From: Glaesserella australis
GTDB lineage: Bacteria; Pseudomonadota; Gammaproteobacteria; Enterobacterales; Pasteurellaceae
Assembly (NCBI RefSeq): GCF_003260095.1
Contig: NZ_PTPX01000017.1
Coordinates: forward strand, 62,001 to 126,000
DNA: 64,000 bases
Direction: 5' to 3'
Shown here: positions 1 through 7,203 of the stretch, piece after piece
How positions within the stretch are numbered: position 1 is the stretch's first letter
Layout: each line of letters starts with the position of its first letter
The notes under the pieces: generated by a model
What the model was told of the DNA's origin: nothing
The model's input: the letters and a program-made list of their open reading frames with translations, nothing else
Databases searched by the model: none
Translations under genes and position numbers: made by a program

Positions 1-618
1 CCGCAACAGGTGCATCATTTTCTTTCAATGCAAGGCTGGGACGGCTGGGGCTTGTCCTTTCCAGCGGAATGGTTGAGTGCAGAGTTAGGGCAAACGTTGC
101 CACAAAAACAACAAGTTACAGCTGAACAAGCTGGCTTGCTTGAATTGGCGTTAAAACAGCTCAAACAATGTCGTCATTTTGACTGGCACGGACAAACTTA
201 TCAGCCTTTATTGCAAACGCAGTTGCACAGTTTTCTCGCACTTTTAACCACGCTTTATGCGGAAAAACCGTCTGCACAAGACCACAAAAAACAACGTTGG
301 CAACAATTTAGACAACTGCTTGAACAGCATTTTCGTAGCAAACACCAAGTACAATTTTACGCCGAACAGCTTGCCTGTACCGAAAAAACGCTAGGCTCAG
401 CTTGCCTTGCTCATACAGGTTTACCTGCCAAAACGGTCATCAATCAACGACTGTTGCTAGAGGCAAAACGGCTGTTAGTGCATACGCAACAATCGATCAA
501 ACAAATCGCCTTACAACTTGGTTTTGAAGAAGCGACCCACTTCAATAAGTTTTTCAAAAAGTACGAAGGAACAACGCCAAAAGGGTTTCGGGAAGGGTAT
601 TTGGCAGATAAATTGTAG
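1..618 (+). CDS. AraC-family transcriptional regulator, 5' truncated by window edge
   Basis: The reading frame is open from base 1, so the true start lies outside the window; a GTG at base 10 is only an internal codon. What remains is about 205 residues. The last ~90 form the double helix-turn-helix DNA-binding domain of AraC/XylS regulators: a first helix region around EKTLGSACLAHTG, then a second one with the family signature QIALQLGFEEATHFNKFFKK and the closing TPKGFRE. The upstream part would be the C-terminal part of the effector-sensing domain, but its ligand cannot be read from the sequence. Family is confident; target genes are unknown. Confidence 0.85.
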   Translation, partial: PQQVHHFLSMQGWDGWGLSFPAEWLSAELGQTLPQKQQVTAEQAGLLELALKQLKQCRHFDWHGQTYQPLLQTQLHSFLALLTTLYAEKPSAQDHKKQRWQQFRQLLEQHFRSKHQVQFYAEQLACTEKTLGSACLAHTGLPAKTVINQRLLLEAKRLLVHTQQSIKQIALQLGFEEATHFNKFFKKYEGTTPKGFREGYLADKL

Positions 619-664
619 GTACTAAAATATATAGGCAAAAGTACTTACTATAAAATGCGGGTAC

Positions 665-1396
665 TTAATTTTTATTCATCTCTTTAACCAATACTGTCGA
701 AGTCAAAAGCAACACCCAAAGCAAGTTAATCCAAAGTAGCATAATCATCATACCGACAAAATCGTGGAAGACGACTAAATAGGTGTCGTTCCAGTAAATC
801 AGCAGTTGGAACAGGCGGCTTATCAGCAACCAGCCAACAAGACAGCAAAGGGAGCCACAGAGAGCTGCTTTGAGATGAATTTTTGTGCGGGGTAAGGTGA
901 AGAAAATCCAGATTAATAGCGTAAAAGCTACGTTGTAATTACAAAGATATTGAATGGGTTTTGGGAAAGATTTGATCGCAAAAAGTAGGGCAGAGAACAG
1001 CAAAATCAGCAAAAACATTCCGCCCCACGTTTTCACGAAATGCCAATCTAATTTACTTTTGATCCTCCATAACTGATTGATTGTATTATCAATTTTATAA
1101 ATAAAGAACAGAATAGCGAGAAAGAAAAAGCTGACGGTAAAATGGTCAGCAAGCCCTTTATGCGTGTTATGCACAAACTCAAACAAAGTACTGCCGACAA
1201 TGCTTTCCACTTGCCCCATTGGTTCAAGAAAGCCGTGCATCACAGTGTGAAACAGATCGTCAATACCGAGCTTTTCCAGTAATCCTAACCAAAATGACAG
1301 TAACGGCACAAGGGCAATCAGGCTGTAATAGGTCAGCGAAGTCGCATAAAGCTGAATGGGATATTGTTTGAGTCGTGTAAAAGTTTGAGTAAACAT
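665..1396 (-). CDS. YihY/BrkB-family inner-membrane protein
   Basis: Polytopic inner-membrane protein of the YihY family (old name RNase BN, now regarded as a non-nuclease). The chosen ATG at 1396 gives 243 residues starting MFTQTFTRLKQ, and leads straight into the family's first helix with LYATSLTYYSLIALVPLL. About six hydrophobic segments follow, ending in GMMIMLLWINLLWVLLL. Upstream in-frame ATGs (1438, 1498) would add up to 34 residues that do not look like the family. No clear ribosome site separates them, so the start is uncertain. The function of the family is not established. The protein is somewhat shorter than the typical ~270-300 residues. Confidence 0.8.
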   Translation of the reverse strand: MFTQTFTRLKQYPIQLYATSLTYYSLIALVPLLSFWLGLLEKLGIDDLFHTVMHGFLEPMGQVESIVGSTLFEFVHNTHKGLADHFTVSFFFLAILFFIYKIDNTINQLWRIKSKLDWHFVKTWGGMFLLILLFSALLFAIKSFPKPIQYLCNYNVAFTLLIWIFFTLPRTKIHLKAALCGSLCCLVGWLLISRLFQLLIYWNDTYLVVFHDFVGMMIMLLWINLLWVLLLTSTVLVKEMNKN

Positions 1397-1553
1397 AAGC
1401 GTAATGTGAGATAAAAGGCTTGTGCTAATAATTAGCATAAAATGGCTGAAAATAAAAGGTTGCTGAGATTTTATTATTAATTTGCAAAAACACGTCAAAA
1501 TTCGACCGCTCTTTTGTTTTTGAGCGACTTAAAAAGTCCGCGAAACCACGTCA

Positions 1554-1622
1554 ATTATCCGTATTCTCGTACAAAGATAACGATTTTTTGCTATTTATCC
1601 GAACGCTCTTCCTTTCTATAAT
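1554..1622 (+). promoter_or_regulatory. LysR-type operator plus promoter, copy A
   Basis: A 48-bp segment (1554-1601) matches segments at 4416-4463 and, on the other strand, 7192-7146. Shared core elements include ATTATCCGTATTCTCGTA followed by an ACGATTTT block. A TATAAT (1617-1622) begins exactly 63 bp after the start of the segment, the same spacing as in the other two copies. It lies 55 bp before the ATG of a decayed decarboxylase gene. The LysR regulator at 7204-8133 is the likely binder, because one copy lies in its own divergent promoter. Confidence 0.7.
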
Positions 1623-1655
1623 CCGCCACAGTTTTAATAAATAAGGAAAATAAAA

Positions 1656-1816
1656 ATGCAACGAATGAACTATGCCGCGTTAAACACAAAATCTTACAAT
1701 GCAATGTTGGCAGTCGAGGCGAGTTCAGCCGTGAACAACTGTGCCAGTTTGTACAAAAACACCGCTTGGGCGATAGAGTGTTTGTGCCTGATGAAAGTGA
1801 AGTGATTAAGTTTTAA
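1656..1816 (+). pseudogene. Remnant of a carboxymuconolactone decarboxylase-family gene fused to an unknown 3' end
   Basis: From the ATG at 1656, behind an AAGGAAAA ribosome site, the frame reads MQRMNYAALNTKSYNAMLAV. This closely resembles the N-terminus of small carboxymuconolactone decarboxylase / AhpD-like proteins, but the catalytic CxxC region is missing. From about base 1700 a different frame (+2) is open to a TAA at 1814-1816 and encodes FSREQLCQFVQKH, then RLGDRVFVPDESEVIKF, which looks like a genuine protein C-terminus of unrecognised origin. The simplest reading is a deletion that joined two genes. Nothing functional is expected from it. The decarboxylase assignment rests on about 20 residues. 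Confidence 0.55.
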
Positions 1817-1841
1817 AAGATTGTGGAATTAGAAAATGATA

Positions 1842-1876
1842 ATACCGTCTGAATTTGGGTTCAGACGGCATTTTTT
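1842..1876. terminator. Terminator built from inverted Neisseria DNA uptake sequences
   Basis: Arms ATACCGTCTGAA (1842-1853, one mismatch to the neisserial 12-mer) and TTCAGACGGCAT (1860-1871, a perfect reverse complement of ATGCCGTCTGAA) enclose a 6-nt loop and are followed by a T run. It sits at the 3' end of the hxlR gene. This arrangement is a hallmark of Neisseria terminators and is foreign to Pasteurellaceae. Confidence 0.85.
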
Positions 1877-2321
1877 ATTTATCCCGTTCTATTTTCAAGT
1901 CGTGTAAAGCCACTTCTTGACCGCTGACATCGTCCACAACGGTCAAGCGAATGGGATTGCCTGTGTGTTGATTGACAAAGCGTAACGGCACATTTTCCCA
2001 GCCTGATAAATTCCATTGCGTACCCACTTTCGCCAGAGCCAACATCACCCACGCCATAGATTGACCTTGTGGCGTTAAATGGTATTCGTAGCGGTCTGGG
2101 CGAGTTTGGTAAAGCTGTTTTTGTACCAAACCGTTTTGTTCTAGCGTTTTCAGGCGGTCGCTTAATGTGGCGTTGGTAATGTTGCTAGACGCTCTAAAAT
2201 CGCTGTATCGGCTGATGCCCAACATCAAATCCCGCAAGACCAAACCAGACCATTTATCGCCCAACACCGATAACACATCGGCAATCGGACACACGATATT
2301 GTCAAAATCATTTGATTTCAT
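1875..2321 (-). CDS. HxlR-family winged-helix transcriptional regulator
   Basis: 148-residue DNA-binding protein of the HxlR family (MarR-like winged helix, often redox or aldehyde sensing). The N-terminal conserved cysteine is present (C11, in IVCPIADVLSVLGDKW). The recognition region follows, with SNITNATLSDRLKTLEQNGL and the wing around RPDRYEYHLTPQG. It is transcribed divergently from the dehydrogenase/tautomerase pair, with a 7-bp inverted repeat in the shared promoter. It probably represses that pair until the cysteine is modified; this is inferred from the family. Its 3' end lies on a neisserial uptake-sequence terminator, which suggests import from Neisseriaceae. Confidence 0.9.
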   Translation of the reverse strand: MKSNDFDNIVCPIADVLSVLGDKWSGLVLRDLMLGISRYSDFRASSNITNATLSDRLKTLEQNGLVQKQLYQTRPDRYEYHLTPQGQSMAWVMLALAKVGTQWNLSGWENVPLRFVNQHTGNPIRLTVVDDVSGQEVALHDLKIERDK

Positions 2322-2395
2322 TCAAAAATTCCATAAAAAATAATTGTAATATCAATACTTTATCAAAAAAGTTACAAAACTTCAATAATAAGAGC

Positions 2396-2425
2396 TTGAC
2401 TAACTCTAATTATAAGAGTTAAGAT
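2396..2425 (+). promoter_or_regulatory. Promoter with inverted-repeat operator for the HxlR/SDR divergon
   Basis: TTGACT (2396-2401) and TAAGAT (2420-2425) form a -35/-10 pair with 18-bp spacing. The perfect 7-bp inverted repeat TAACTCT (2401-2407) / AGAGTTA (2415-2421) lies between and overlaps both boxes. It is placed where a HxlR dimer would block RNA polymerase for the gene starting at 2468. Confidence 0.6.
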
Positions 2426-2467
2426 GCGCACATCTTAACCAGTCATAATTTTTATAGGAGTCAAGCA

Positions 2468-3244
2468 ATGACAAAAACAGCGTTAATTACAGGTGCTTCA
2501 TCAGGAATTGGGGCGGTATATGCCGAGCGTTTAGCCAAACAAAGCTATGATTTGGTATTGGTTGCCCGTCGCCGTGAGCGTTTGGAACAGTTGGCAGACA
2601 AAATTCGTACCCAATATTCAGTCAATATTACCGTTCATACTGCCGATTTGAGTGAAGAAAGTGGGCAAGAGAGCGTGAGCCATTTGATTGAACAGCAAGA
2701 GAATTTAGCCCTTTTGGTGAATTGTGCAGGCTTGGGGGCGTTGGGTATGGCAGAACAGATTACTTGGTCGCAAATTGATGAAGTGATTAAAGTGAATGTG
2801 CAAGCCTTATCACGTTTGTCGTTAGTTGCGTCCAAACGCTTTATCCGTGAAAAACAAGGGACGATTGTGAATATCGGTTCTATCGTGGCACATATGGCAA
2901 GTGCAGGGGCTGGGGCATACAGTGCGTCCAAAGCTTATGTATTGAATTTTACTCGTGCGTTGCATGCCGAGTTGTCGCCACATGGTGCGTTTGCCCAAGT
3001 GGTGATGCCTGGTCCTGTTAAATCGGAATTTTTTGGCGATAAACCTGCCCCATTTCCCGAACATTTATTTATGACACCTGAAACTTTGGTTGATACGGCA
3101 TTGACCGCATTGGCACAAGGCGAAAGCGTGTGTTATCCGACCTTGCCACAACTGGATACATGGCAACAATTTGAAATGAGTCGTGGTCAATTAATGCAAG
3201 CACTCACCCAATCTGGCAATCCTGCCGAACGTTATCAAGCATAA
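2468..3244 (+). CDS. Short-chain dehydrogenase/reductase (classical SDR)
   Basis: 258-residue cytosolic NAD(P)-dependent oxidoreductase with a Rossmann fold. The cofactor motif TGASSGIG spans residues 8-15, NCAG residues 85-88, and the catalytic residues are N110, S138, Y151 and K155 (YSASK). The basic stretch ARRRER at about 33-38 favours NADP(H). It resembles the YqjQ/DltE-type 'SDR family oxidoreductase' group, and the substrate cannot be deduced. The ATG follows ATAGGAG at a good distance. The tautomerase gene starts 10 bp downstream, so the two are co-transcribed under the divergent HxlR regulator. Both neighbours are bracketed by neisserial uptake sequences. Confidence 0.9.
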   Translation: MTKTALITGASSGIGAVYAERLAKQSYDLVLVARRRERLEQLADKIRTQYSVNITVHTADLSEESGQESVSHLIEQQENLALLVNCAGLGALGMAEQITWSQIDEVIKVNVQALSRLSLVASKRFIREKQGTIVNIGSIVAHMASAGAGAYSASKAYVLNFTRALHAELSPHGAFAQVVMPGPVKSEFFGDKPAPFPEHLFMTPETLVDTALTALAQGESVCYPTLPQLDTWQQFEMSRGQLMQALTQSGNPAERYQA

Positions 3245-3254
3245 GGAGTTTTTT

Positions 3255-3674
3255 ATGCCAATGTGGAAAATTTATCACCCTAAAAATGCGTTTAGCGAAC
3301 AAGATAAAAGCGAAATCGCCGTAAAAATTACCGATTTATACGCCACGTTTTTACCTAGATTTTATGTGAATGTGTTGTTTCACCCTTTGGACGATACGCA
3401 GTTGTACATTGGGGGCGAACCTGCCACCGATTTTGTGCGGGTAACAATTAACCATATCGCTCGTTCTATCAAAGATGAAGCCACACAACAGCAATTTTTA
3501 CAGGCGTGTTCACGCATTTTAAATCCGTATGTTGCTGAACGGGGTTATCGCTGGGAATTGCATATTGGCGAAACGCCGATTGAATTGTGGACGGTCAATG
3601 GTTTTAAACCGCCTATGCCCAACACTCCAGCCGAACAACGTTGGCGTGAAGAAAATAGATCGTCTGCTTATTGA
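3255..3674 (+). CDS. Tautomerase-family protein (cis-CaaD-like)
   Basis: 139-residue protein starting MPMWKIYHP. Removal of Met would expose Pro as the N-terminal catalytic base, as in 4-oxalocrotonate tautomerase and cis-3-chloroacrylic acid dehalogenase relatives. The length (two fused beta-alpha-beta units, twice the 62-residue 4-OT) and the motifs FYVNVLFHP, RVTINHIAR and GYRWELHIGETP match the larger fungal/bacterial tautomerase family. The ATG follows AAGGAG. It forms an operon with the SDR upstream, so the pair may act on the same carbonyl/enol compound. The actual substrate is unknown. Confidence 0.85.
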   Translation: MPMWKIYHPKNAFSEQDKSEIAVKITDLYATFLPRFYVNVLFHPLDDTQLYIGGEPATDFVRVTINHIARSIKDEATQQQFLQACSRILNPYVAERGYRWELHIGETPIELWTVNGFKPPMPNTPAEQRWREENRSSAY

Positions 3675-3682
3675 TAGGGGAA

Positions 3683-3717
3683 ATGCCGTCTGAAAAGTTT
3701 TTTCAGACGGCATTTTT
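3683..3717. terminator. Terminator of perfect inverted Neisseria DNA uptake sequences
   Basis: ATGCCGTCTGAA (3683-3694) and its exact complement TTCAGACGGCAT (3702-3713) flank a 7-nt loop and are followed by TTTTT. Both arms are the full 12-mer neisserial DUS. The element lies just after the tautomerase stop codon and terminates the SDR-tautomerase operon. Confidence 0.9.
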
Positions 3718-3731
3718 ATGGTGCAAAGACT

Positions 3732-3748
3732 TTTCAGGTAGCCTGAAA
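3732..3748. terminator. Hairpin containing an Eikenella-type DNA uptake sequence
   Basis: TTTCAGG-TAG-CCTGAAA is a perfect 7-bp hairpin. Bases 3733-3744 are the reverse complement of AGGCTACCTGAA, the uptake-sequence dialect reported for Eikenella. It lies 6 bp beyond the stop of the flavin reductase gene and may terminate it. Confidence 0.6.
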
Positions 3749-3753
3749 GCAAA

Positions 3754-4314
3754 TCAACCCACATCAATCGCATCGCCAATGGTATAAAAATGCCCGCCTG
3801 TGATGTAATGCAATGTCCGCCAGCCTTTATCCGCCGTTTCAAAATGCCAATGTCCATTGCTGAACACTTCATCATCAGCCCACGCTGATAACACTTCGCA
3901 GACAAATAAATCGTGGTTTTGGTGGTTTTCAGGTTCAGAAATCACTTTGCAATGAATCCACGCTGCACAGCCTTTCACAAATGGGGCGGCAATGCCGTCT
4001 TGATAAAAGCGTTCTACTTGATCCATTTTGTTTGGATTCTCTTTGCGACTTTCGCCTAACGCAATTACCAATTCCGCCTGACGAGCCACAGGAATTTGCA
4101 CAATCAACTCGCCACTTTTTTCCACCAGCGAACGCGTAAAAGTTTGTTTATCCAAAATCACGGAAAGTTTCGCTTTCGGTGCAAAATCCACCGCACACAC
4201 CCACGCCGCCGACATCACATTTTCCACACAGTCCGCCGCCGCAGAAATAATCGTCGTCGGTCCGTGATTGATTAAACGGTAAAATTTTTCTAATTCAACA
4301 GGTTGCATTGCCAT
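3754..4314 (-). CDS. Flavin reductase-like domain protein
   Basis: 186-residue protein of the flavin reductase / DIM6-NTAB flavoprotein family, a split-barrel FMN-binding fold. The N-terminal segment VELEKFYRLINHGPTTIISA, then NVMSAAWVCAVDFAPKAKLSV, matches the family's FMN-binding core, and ELIVQIPVA and GCAAWIHCKV follow in the usual order. Such proteins reduce or bind flavin for a partner oxygenase, or act alone as oxidoreductases. No partner oxygenase is adjacent. The gene is divergent from the broken fpr gene, sharing the 204-bp gap that holds LysR-type operator copy B. It ends beside the neisserial/Eikenella uptake sequences and so may belong to the imported block. Confidence 0.8.
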   Translation of the reverse strand: MAMQPVELEKFYRLINHGPTTIISAAADCVENVMSAAWVCAVDFAPKAKLSVILDKQTFTRSLVEKSGELIVQIPVARQAELVIALGESRKENPNKMDQVERFYQDGIAAPFVKGCAAWIHCKVISEPENHQNHDLFVCEVLSAWADDEVFSNGHWHFETADKGWRTLHYITGGHFYTIGDAIDVG

Positions 4315-4415
4315 TGTGTATTTCCTTTTTTATAAATGAATTTGCTTTAGTTTAGCAAAATTTCAGCAAAATCTGACCGCTTTTTTCTTATTCCATCTAT
4401 CCTAATAAAGACAGA

Positions 4416-4484
4416 ATTATCCGTATTCTCGTAAAAAGAAAACGATTTTACCCCATTTATTCGTTTAATTTTGGTTTATATAAT
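4416..4484 (+). promoter_or_regulatory. LysR-type operator plus promoter, copy B (fpr promoter)
   Basis: Operator segment 4416-4463 and TATAAT at 4479-4484 repeat copy A with identical 63-bp spacing. The ATG of fpr at 4519 lies 56 bp beyond the segment, against 55 bp in copy A. The close match over the whole segment, including the non-coding part, argues for binding by the same regulator. Confidence 0.75.
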
Positions 4485-4518
4485 CCTGCTATCTTTAATT
4501 TGTAATAGGAAAATCATA

Positions 4519-5283
4519 ATGGAAAACCAAGAACAGCGTTTTAGTGAACAAGAAGTTTTATGGATTACACATCACACGCCAAAGCTGATGTCTTTTGGTA
4601 TTAGCCGCCCAGCACATTTTAATTTTGTTGCAGGGCAATTTACCAAACTCGGCTTTTGGGACGGCAACGAATATGTGTGGCGAGCTTATTCGATGATTTC
4701 GGCGTAGCAAGCAGATCCCCTTGATTTTTATGCCATTTTGGTCGAAGACGGCGTGATGTCGGCACATTTTGCTCAGATGAAAGTGGGCGATAAGTTATTG
4801 ATTGACAACAAATCAATGGGCTTTTTTACTTCAGACCGTATTCCGCAGGGCAAAGAAATCGTGATGTTAGCCACAGGCTCGGGCATTGCCCCTTTTCTTT
4901 CTATGTTGAGCCGTAATGATTTATGGCAACAGGCTGAAAAAGTGGTGTTGGTACATTCGGTATCGTATCAGCAAGATCTTGTTTTTACAGAGCATTTTGA
5001 GCGTTTATGCCAAAATCCGCTCGTTGCTCAAAAATTTGTTTATCAGCCAGTTATCACTCGTGAAACGGTTGCAGGGGCATTACAGCAGCGTATTCCTGCG
5101 TTGCTCAAATCCGGCGAATTAGCGAAAGTGTTGAATTTTCCGTTTACTAAAGAACATACTCGCTTTTTAATTTGTGGCAATCCCACAATGGTTAAAGAGA
5201 GCTATGAAACCTTGAAAGAACAAGGATTTACCTTACACAGAGTACATAAAGATGGAGAAATTATGATGGAACACGCTTTCTAA
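4519..5283 (+). pseudogene. fpr: Ferredoxin/flavodoxin-NADP+ reductase with in-frame amber stop
   Basis: The frame from ATG 4519 to TAA 5281-5283 would give 254 residues, the normal length for bacterial Fpr (about 250). It is interrupted by a TAG at 4705-4707 (codon 63). Everything else is intact: the FAD-binding RAYSMISA just before the stop, the NADP-binding GSGIAPFLSML, and the LICGNPTMV and closing EIMMEHAF regions. CAG to TAG is a plausible single change. The functional enzyme would pass electrons between NADPH and flavodoxin/ferredoxin. As read, the product is a 62-residue fragment, so I call it a recent pseudogene unless the base is a sequencing error. It carries LysR-type operator copy B. 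Confidence 0.85.
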
Positions 5284-5290
5284 CCCCCAA

Positions 5291-5323
5291 CAAACAGGGC
5301 AGTTCCCCACAACTGCCCTTGTT
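5291..5323. terminator. Rho-independent terminator
   Basis: AGGGCAGTT (5296-5304) and AACTGCCCT (5311-5319) form a 9-bp stem with a CCCCAC loop followed by a T-rich stretch. It lies just after the fpr stop and before the convergent TMEM175 gene. Confidence 0.7.
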
Positions 5324-5352
5324 CTATTTTTCCGCAAATTTCCGCAAAGCCC

Positions 5353-5925
5353 TTACGCCTGATGATTTTTTACATAGAAATGGCTAGGGATCATCACAAA
5401 CAGCAAACTTGCCAATACTGCAAAAGAGACGCTGGCAGGGTAAATGGTAAGACTTAATCCCATACCGATCAGAATAACAAGCAAACTAGCAATCAGCCAA
5501 TAATGCAATTTACGATGCGATGTGGCGAGTTGTGGGTTGATTTGGTAGAGCTGGCGGTTAAGCAACATATAAGTAATCACCGTGCCACAAACGACAATAC
5601 CATATAAAATCTGTGAAATGGGATCGTAAAAATGGTCGTCCATAATGGCGTTAGCGTGGGGAACTAACGATGTGAAAAAGAGAAAAATAATGCTCCACCA
5701 AATTGTGCCTTGCGAAATACGTTCCACACGTTCCCAACTGTTGTGCAAATGCACCCAAATACTACCTAGCCAGAAAAACGCTAAGGTGTAACAAAAAAAG
5801 CGTTCCGCTAAAATAATCAGCTCGTCCGCATTGATGGCGGTTGGGCGATATAATCCTAACACTAAAATGGTAATGATGATGGCAAATACACCGTCTGTAA
5901 AAGCCGCAAGTCGTTCTTTAGACAT
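5353..5925 (-). CDS. TMEM175-family (DUF1211) integral membrane protein, putative potassium channel
   Basis: 190-residue membrane protein with about six hydrophobic helices. The first helix carries AFTDGVFAIIITILVL, the signature of the TMEM175/DUF1211 family (FSDGVFAI, with Ser replaced by Thr here). Bacterial members assemble as tetrameric potassium-permeable channels without the canonical GYG filter. The gene stands alone: the convergent fpr remnant lies on one side and a uptake-signal hairpin on the other. Ion selectivity is inferred from the family only. Confidence 0.8.
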   Translation of the reverse strand: MSKERLAAFTDGVFAIIITILVLGLYRPTAINADELIILAERFFCYTLAFFWLGSIWVHLHNSWERVERISQGTIWWSIIFLFFTSLVPHANAIMDDHFYDPISQILYGIVVCGTVITYMLLNRQLYQINPQLATSHRKLHYWLIASLLVILIGMGLSLTIYPASVSFAVLASLLFVMIPSHFYVKNHQA

Positions 5926-5949
5926 ATTACTTCCTTTTTATCAATAAAA

Positions 5950-6003
5950 AAGCGGTCTGTTTTTCGATGAAATTTGCAAAATTGCATCGAAAAGAGACCG
6001 CTT
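5950..6003. repeat. Paired uptake signal sequences forming a hairpin
   Basis: AAGCGGTCT (5950-5958) and AGACCGCTT (5995-6003) are inverted arms with a central TTTGCAAA, the Apl-type uptake signal in both orientations. It lies between azoR and the TMEM175 gene and may terminate azoR transcription. Confidence 0.7.
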
Positions 6004-6011
6004 GCTACTCA

Positions 6012-6635
6012 TTATAAGGTTAAATGTTCAATATGTTGCACTAACTCTTGTTTTGCCTGTTGAACTAAGGCGGCTTTATCGTTGCCGATAATGTCTAAGC
6101 CTTGCGCACGAATCAGTTTCATATTGTGACATATTATGCAACGCCACGCGTAAGAATTGCGGGGCGATGTCAAGGGTTTGATAACGGAAGTCAGTGCTGA
6201 AATCGCTGCCACTCGTGAGTACCGCTGTAACTTTAGTTGCATCAGACATTAAGCCTTTGTAGCCTAATTCCGTAAAGGCGAACGTTTGCCCGATAATCAA
6301 CACGTTATCAAAAAATCTTTTAATTTAGACGGCACGTTGAAGTTGTGGATTGGCGAGTAGATAAAAATCAAATCCGCCGATTTCCAATTTTCAAGAATTG
6401 CCTGTTGTGCAGCAAAATCTTGCTTTTGTGTCTCTGACATCAAGGCAGGATCACGCACGTTTAAGGTTTCTGCCACAATGCGTGGCAAATGGAAATTCGG
6501 ATCGTAAAGGTTATAAGTGATGATTTCCGCACTTGGTAATGCAGAAAGTTTGTCTAAACCTGCTTGTGCCAGTTGGTTTGCCGCACGTTGTGGATTAGCA
6601 AAATCAGGGTGGGCTAGGATTTGTAGAATTTTCAT
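6012..6635 (-). pseudogene. azoR: FMN-dependent NADH-azoreductase, frameshifted
   Basis: The full length (208 codons) fits AzoR/AcpD, a flavodoxin-like quinone/azo reductase. The N-terminal part (6297-6635) contains the conserved IYSPIHNFNVPSKLKDFL, then runs out of frame in a run of six A/T at about 6309-6314. The second part, in another frame, reads LIIGQTFAFTELGYKGLM and VLTSGSDFST. A second shift near 6125-6135 leads into MKLIRAQGLDIIG and the C-terminus. Two indels make it a pseudogene. It starts 11 bp after doxX and shares its promoter, including LysR-type operator copy C. Losing the first shift alone would not restore it. Confidence 0.85.
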
Positions 6636-6646
6636 TGTTTGCTCCG

Positions 6647-7087
6647 TTATTGGTGGTTACCTTTTTTAGCATCGAATAACGAATCTAATTCTAAGAATTT
6701 TTCTTTAATCAGTAAAATTGAAAATGCGGCTGCGGTAGCATTAAATACCGAATAGTCAAATACCGATTTAATTCCAAATGAAAAGGTCATTGACAGAGCA
6801 AAGACAGCCAAGACGATACCTGAAATTTTAGCGGATAATTCCGTTTTGAAGCCTAAAAGCAAGGTGATTGCCGCAATTAATTCAACAATGGTGGCAAACC
6901 AAGCGGCAGCTGGCATTAGCGGATCAGGAATATAGAACATTGCTGGTGTAGCGTATTGAATAAATGCGTCCATTGTTCCCCAAACCGTCATTTCAGGGCT
7001 CCATAAGTTAAAGCGATCTGCAATGGCAGAAATCATTGAAGTCGCGACACTGAAACGTAAAAATAATTTGAAATAACCTAAAATCAT
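6647..7087 (-). CDS. DoxX-family membrane protein
   Basis: 146-residue protein with four hydrophobic helices and the DoxX/DoxD-like layout: an N-terminal LFLRFSVATSMISAIADR, a mid AWFATIVELIAAITLLLGF segment with the helix-breaking glycine, and a C-terminal pair of helices. DoxX proteins are poorly understood and often co-occur with redox enzymes. Here the next gene in the operon is a (broken) azoreductase. Transcription runs from the divergent promoter shared with the LysR gene, which carries operator copy C, so redox or quinone-stress control is likely but inferred. Confidence 0.8.
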   Translation of the reverse strand: MILGYFKLFLRFSVATSMISAIADRFNLWSPEMTVWGTMDAFIQYATPAMFYIPDPLMPAAAWFATIVELIAAITLLLGFKTELSAKISGIVLAVFALSMTFSFGIKSVFDYSVFNATAAAFSILLIKEKFLELDSLFDAKKGNHQ

Positions 7088-7123
7088 TGTTTTATCACTC
7101 TATAAGTGAAAATTGATTTTAAG

Positions 7124-7192
7124 ATTATAGGGTTTGCATATTCTACGATAAATAACGTAAAATCGTTTTCTCTATACGAAAACTCGCATAAT
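7124..7192 (-). promoter_or_regulatory. LysR-type operator plus promoter, copy C (doxX promoter)
   Basis: On the minus strand, 7192-7146 repeats the operator segment of copies A and B, and TATAAT occurs at 7129-7124, again exactly 63 bp from the segment start. It points toward doxX (ATG 7087, 59 bp away) and abuts the lysR start at 7204. The regulator therefore probably controls both directions, as LysR-type proteins usually do. Confidence 0.75.
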
Positions 7193-7203
7193 AGGGTAGG
7201 ATA

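Noticed and set aside
4471-4707. Short stand-alone gene of 78 residues ending at the amber codon
   Set aside because: It is the N-terminal fragment of fpr; the same frame continues with clear Fpr motifs to 5283, so one pseudogene is the better call.
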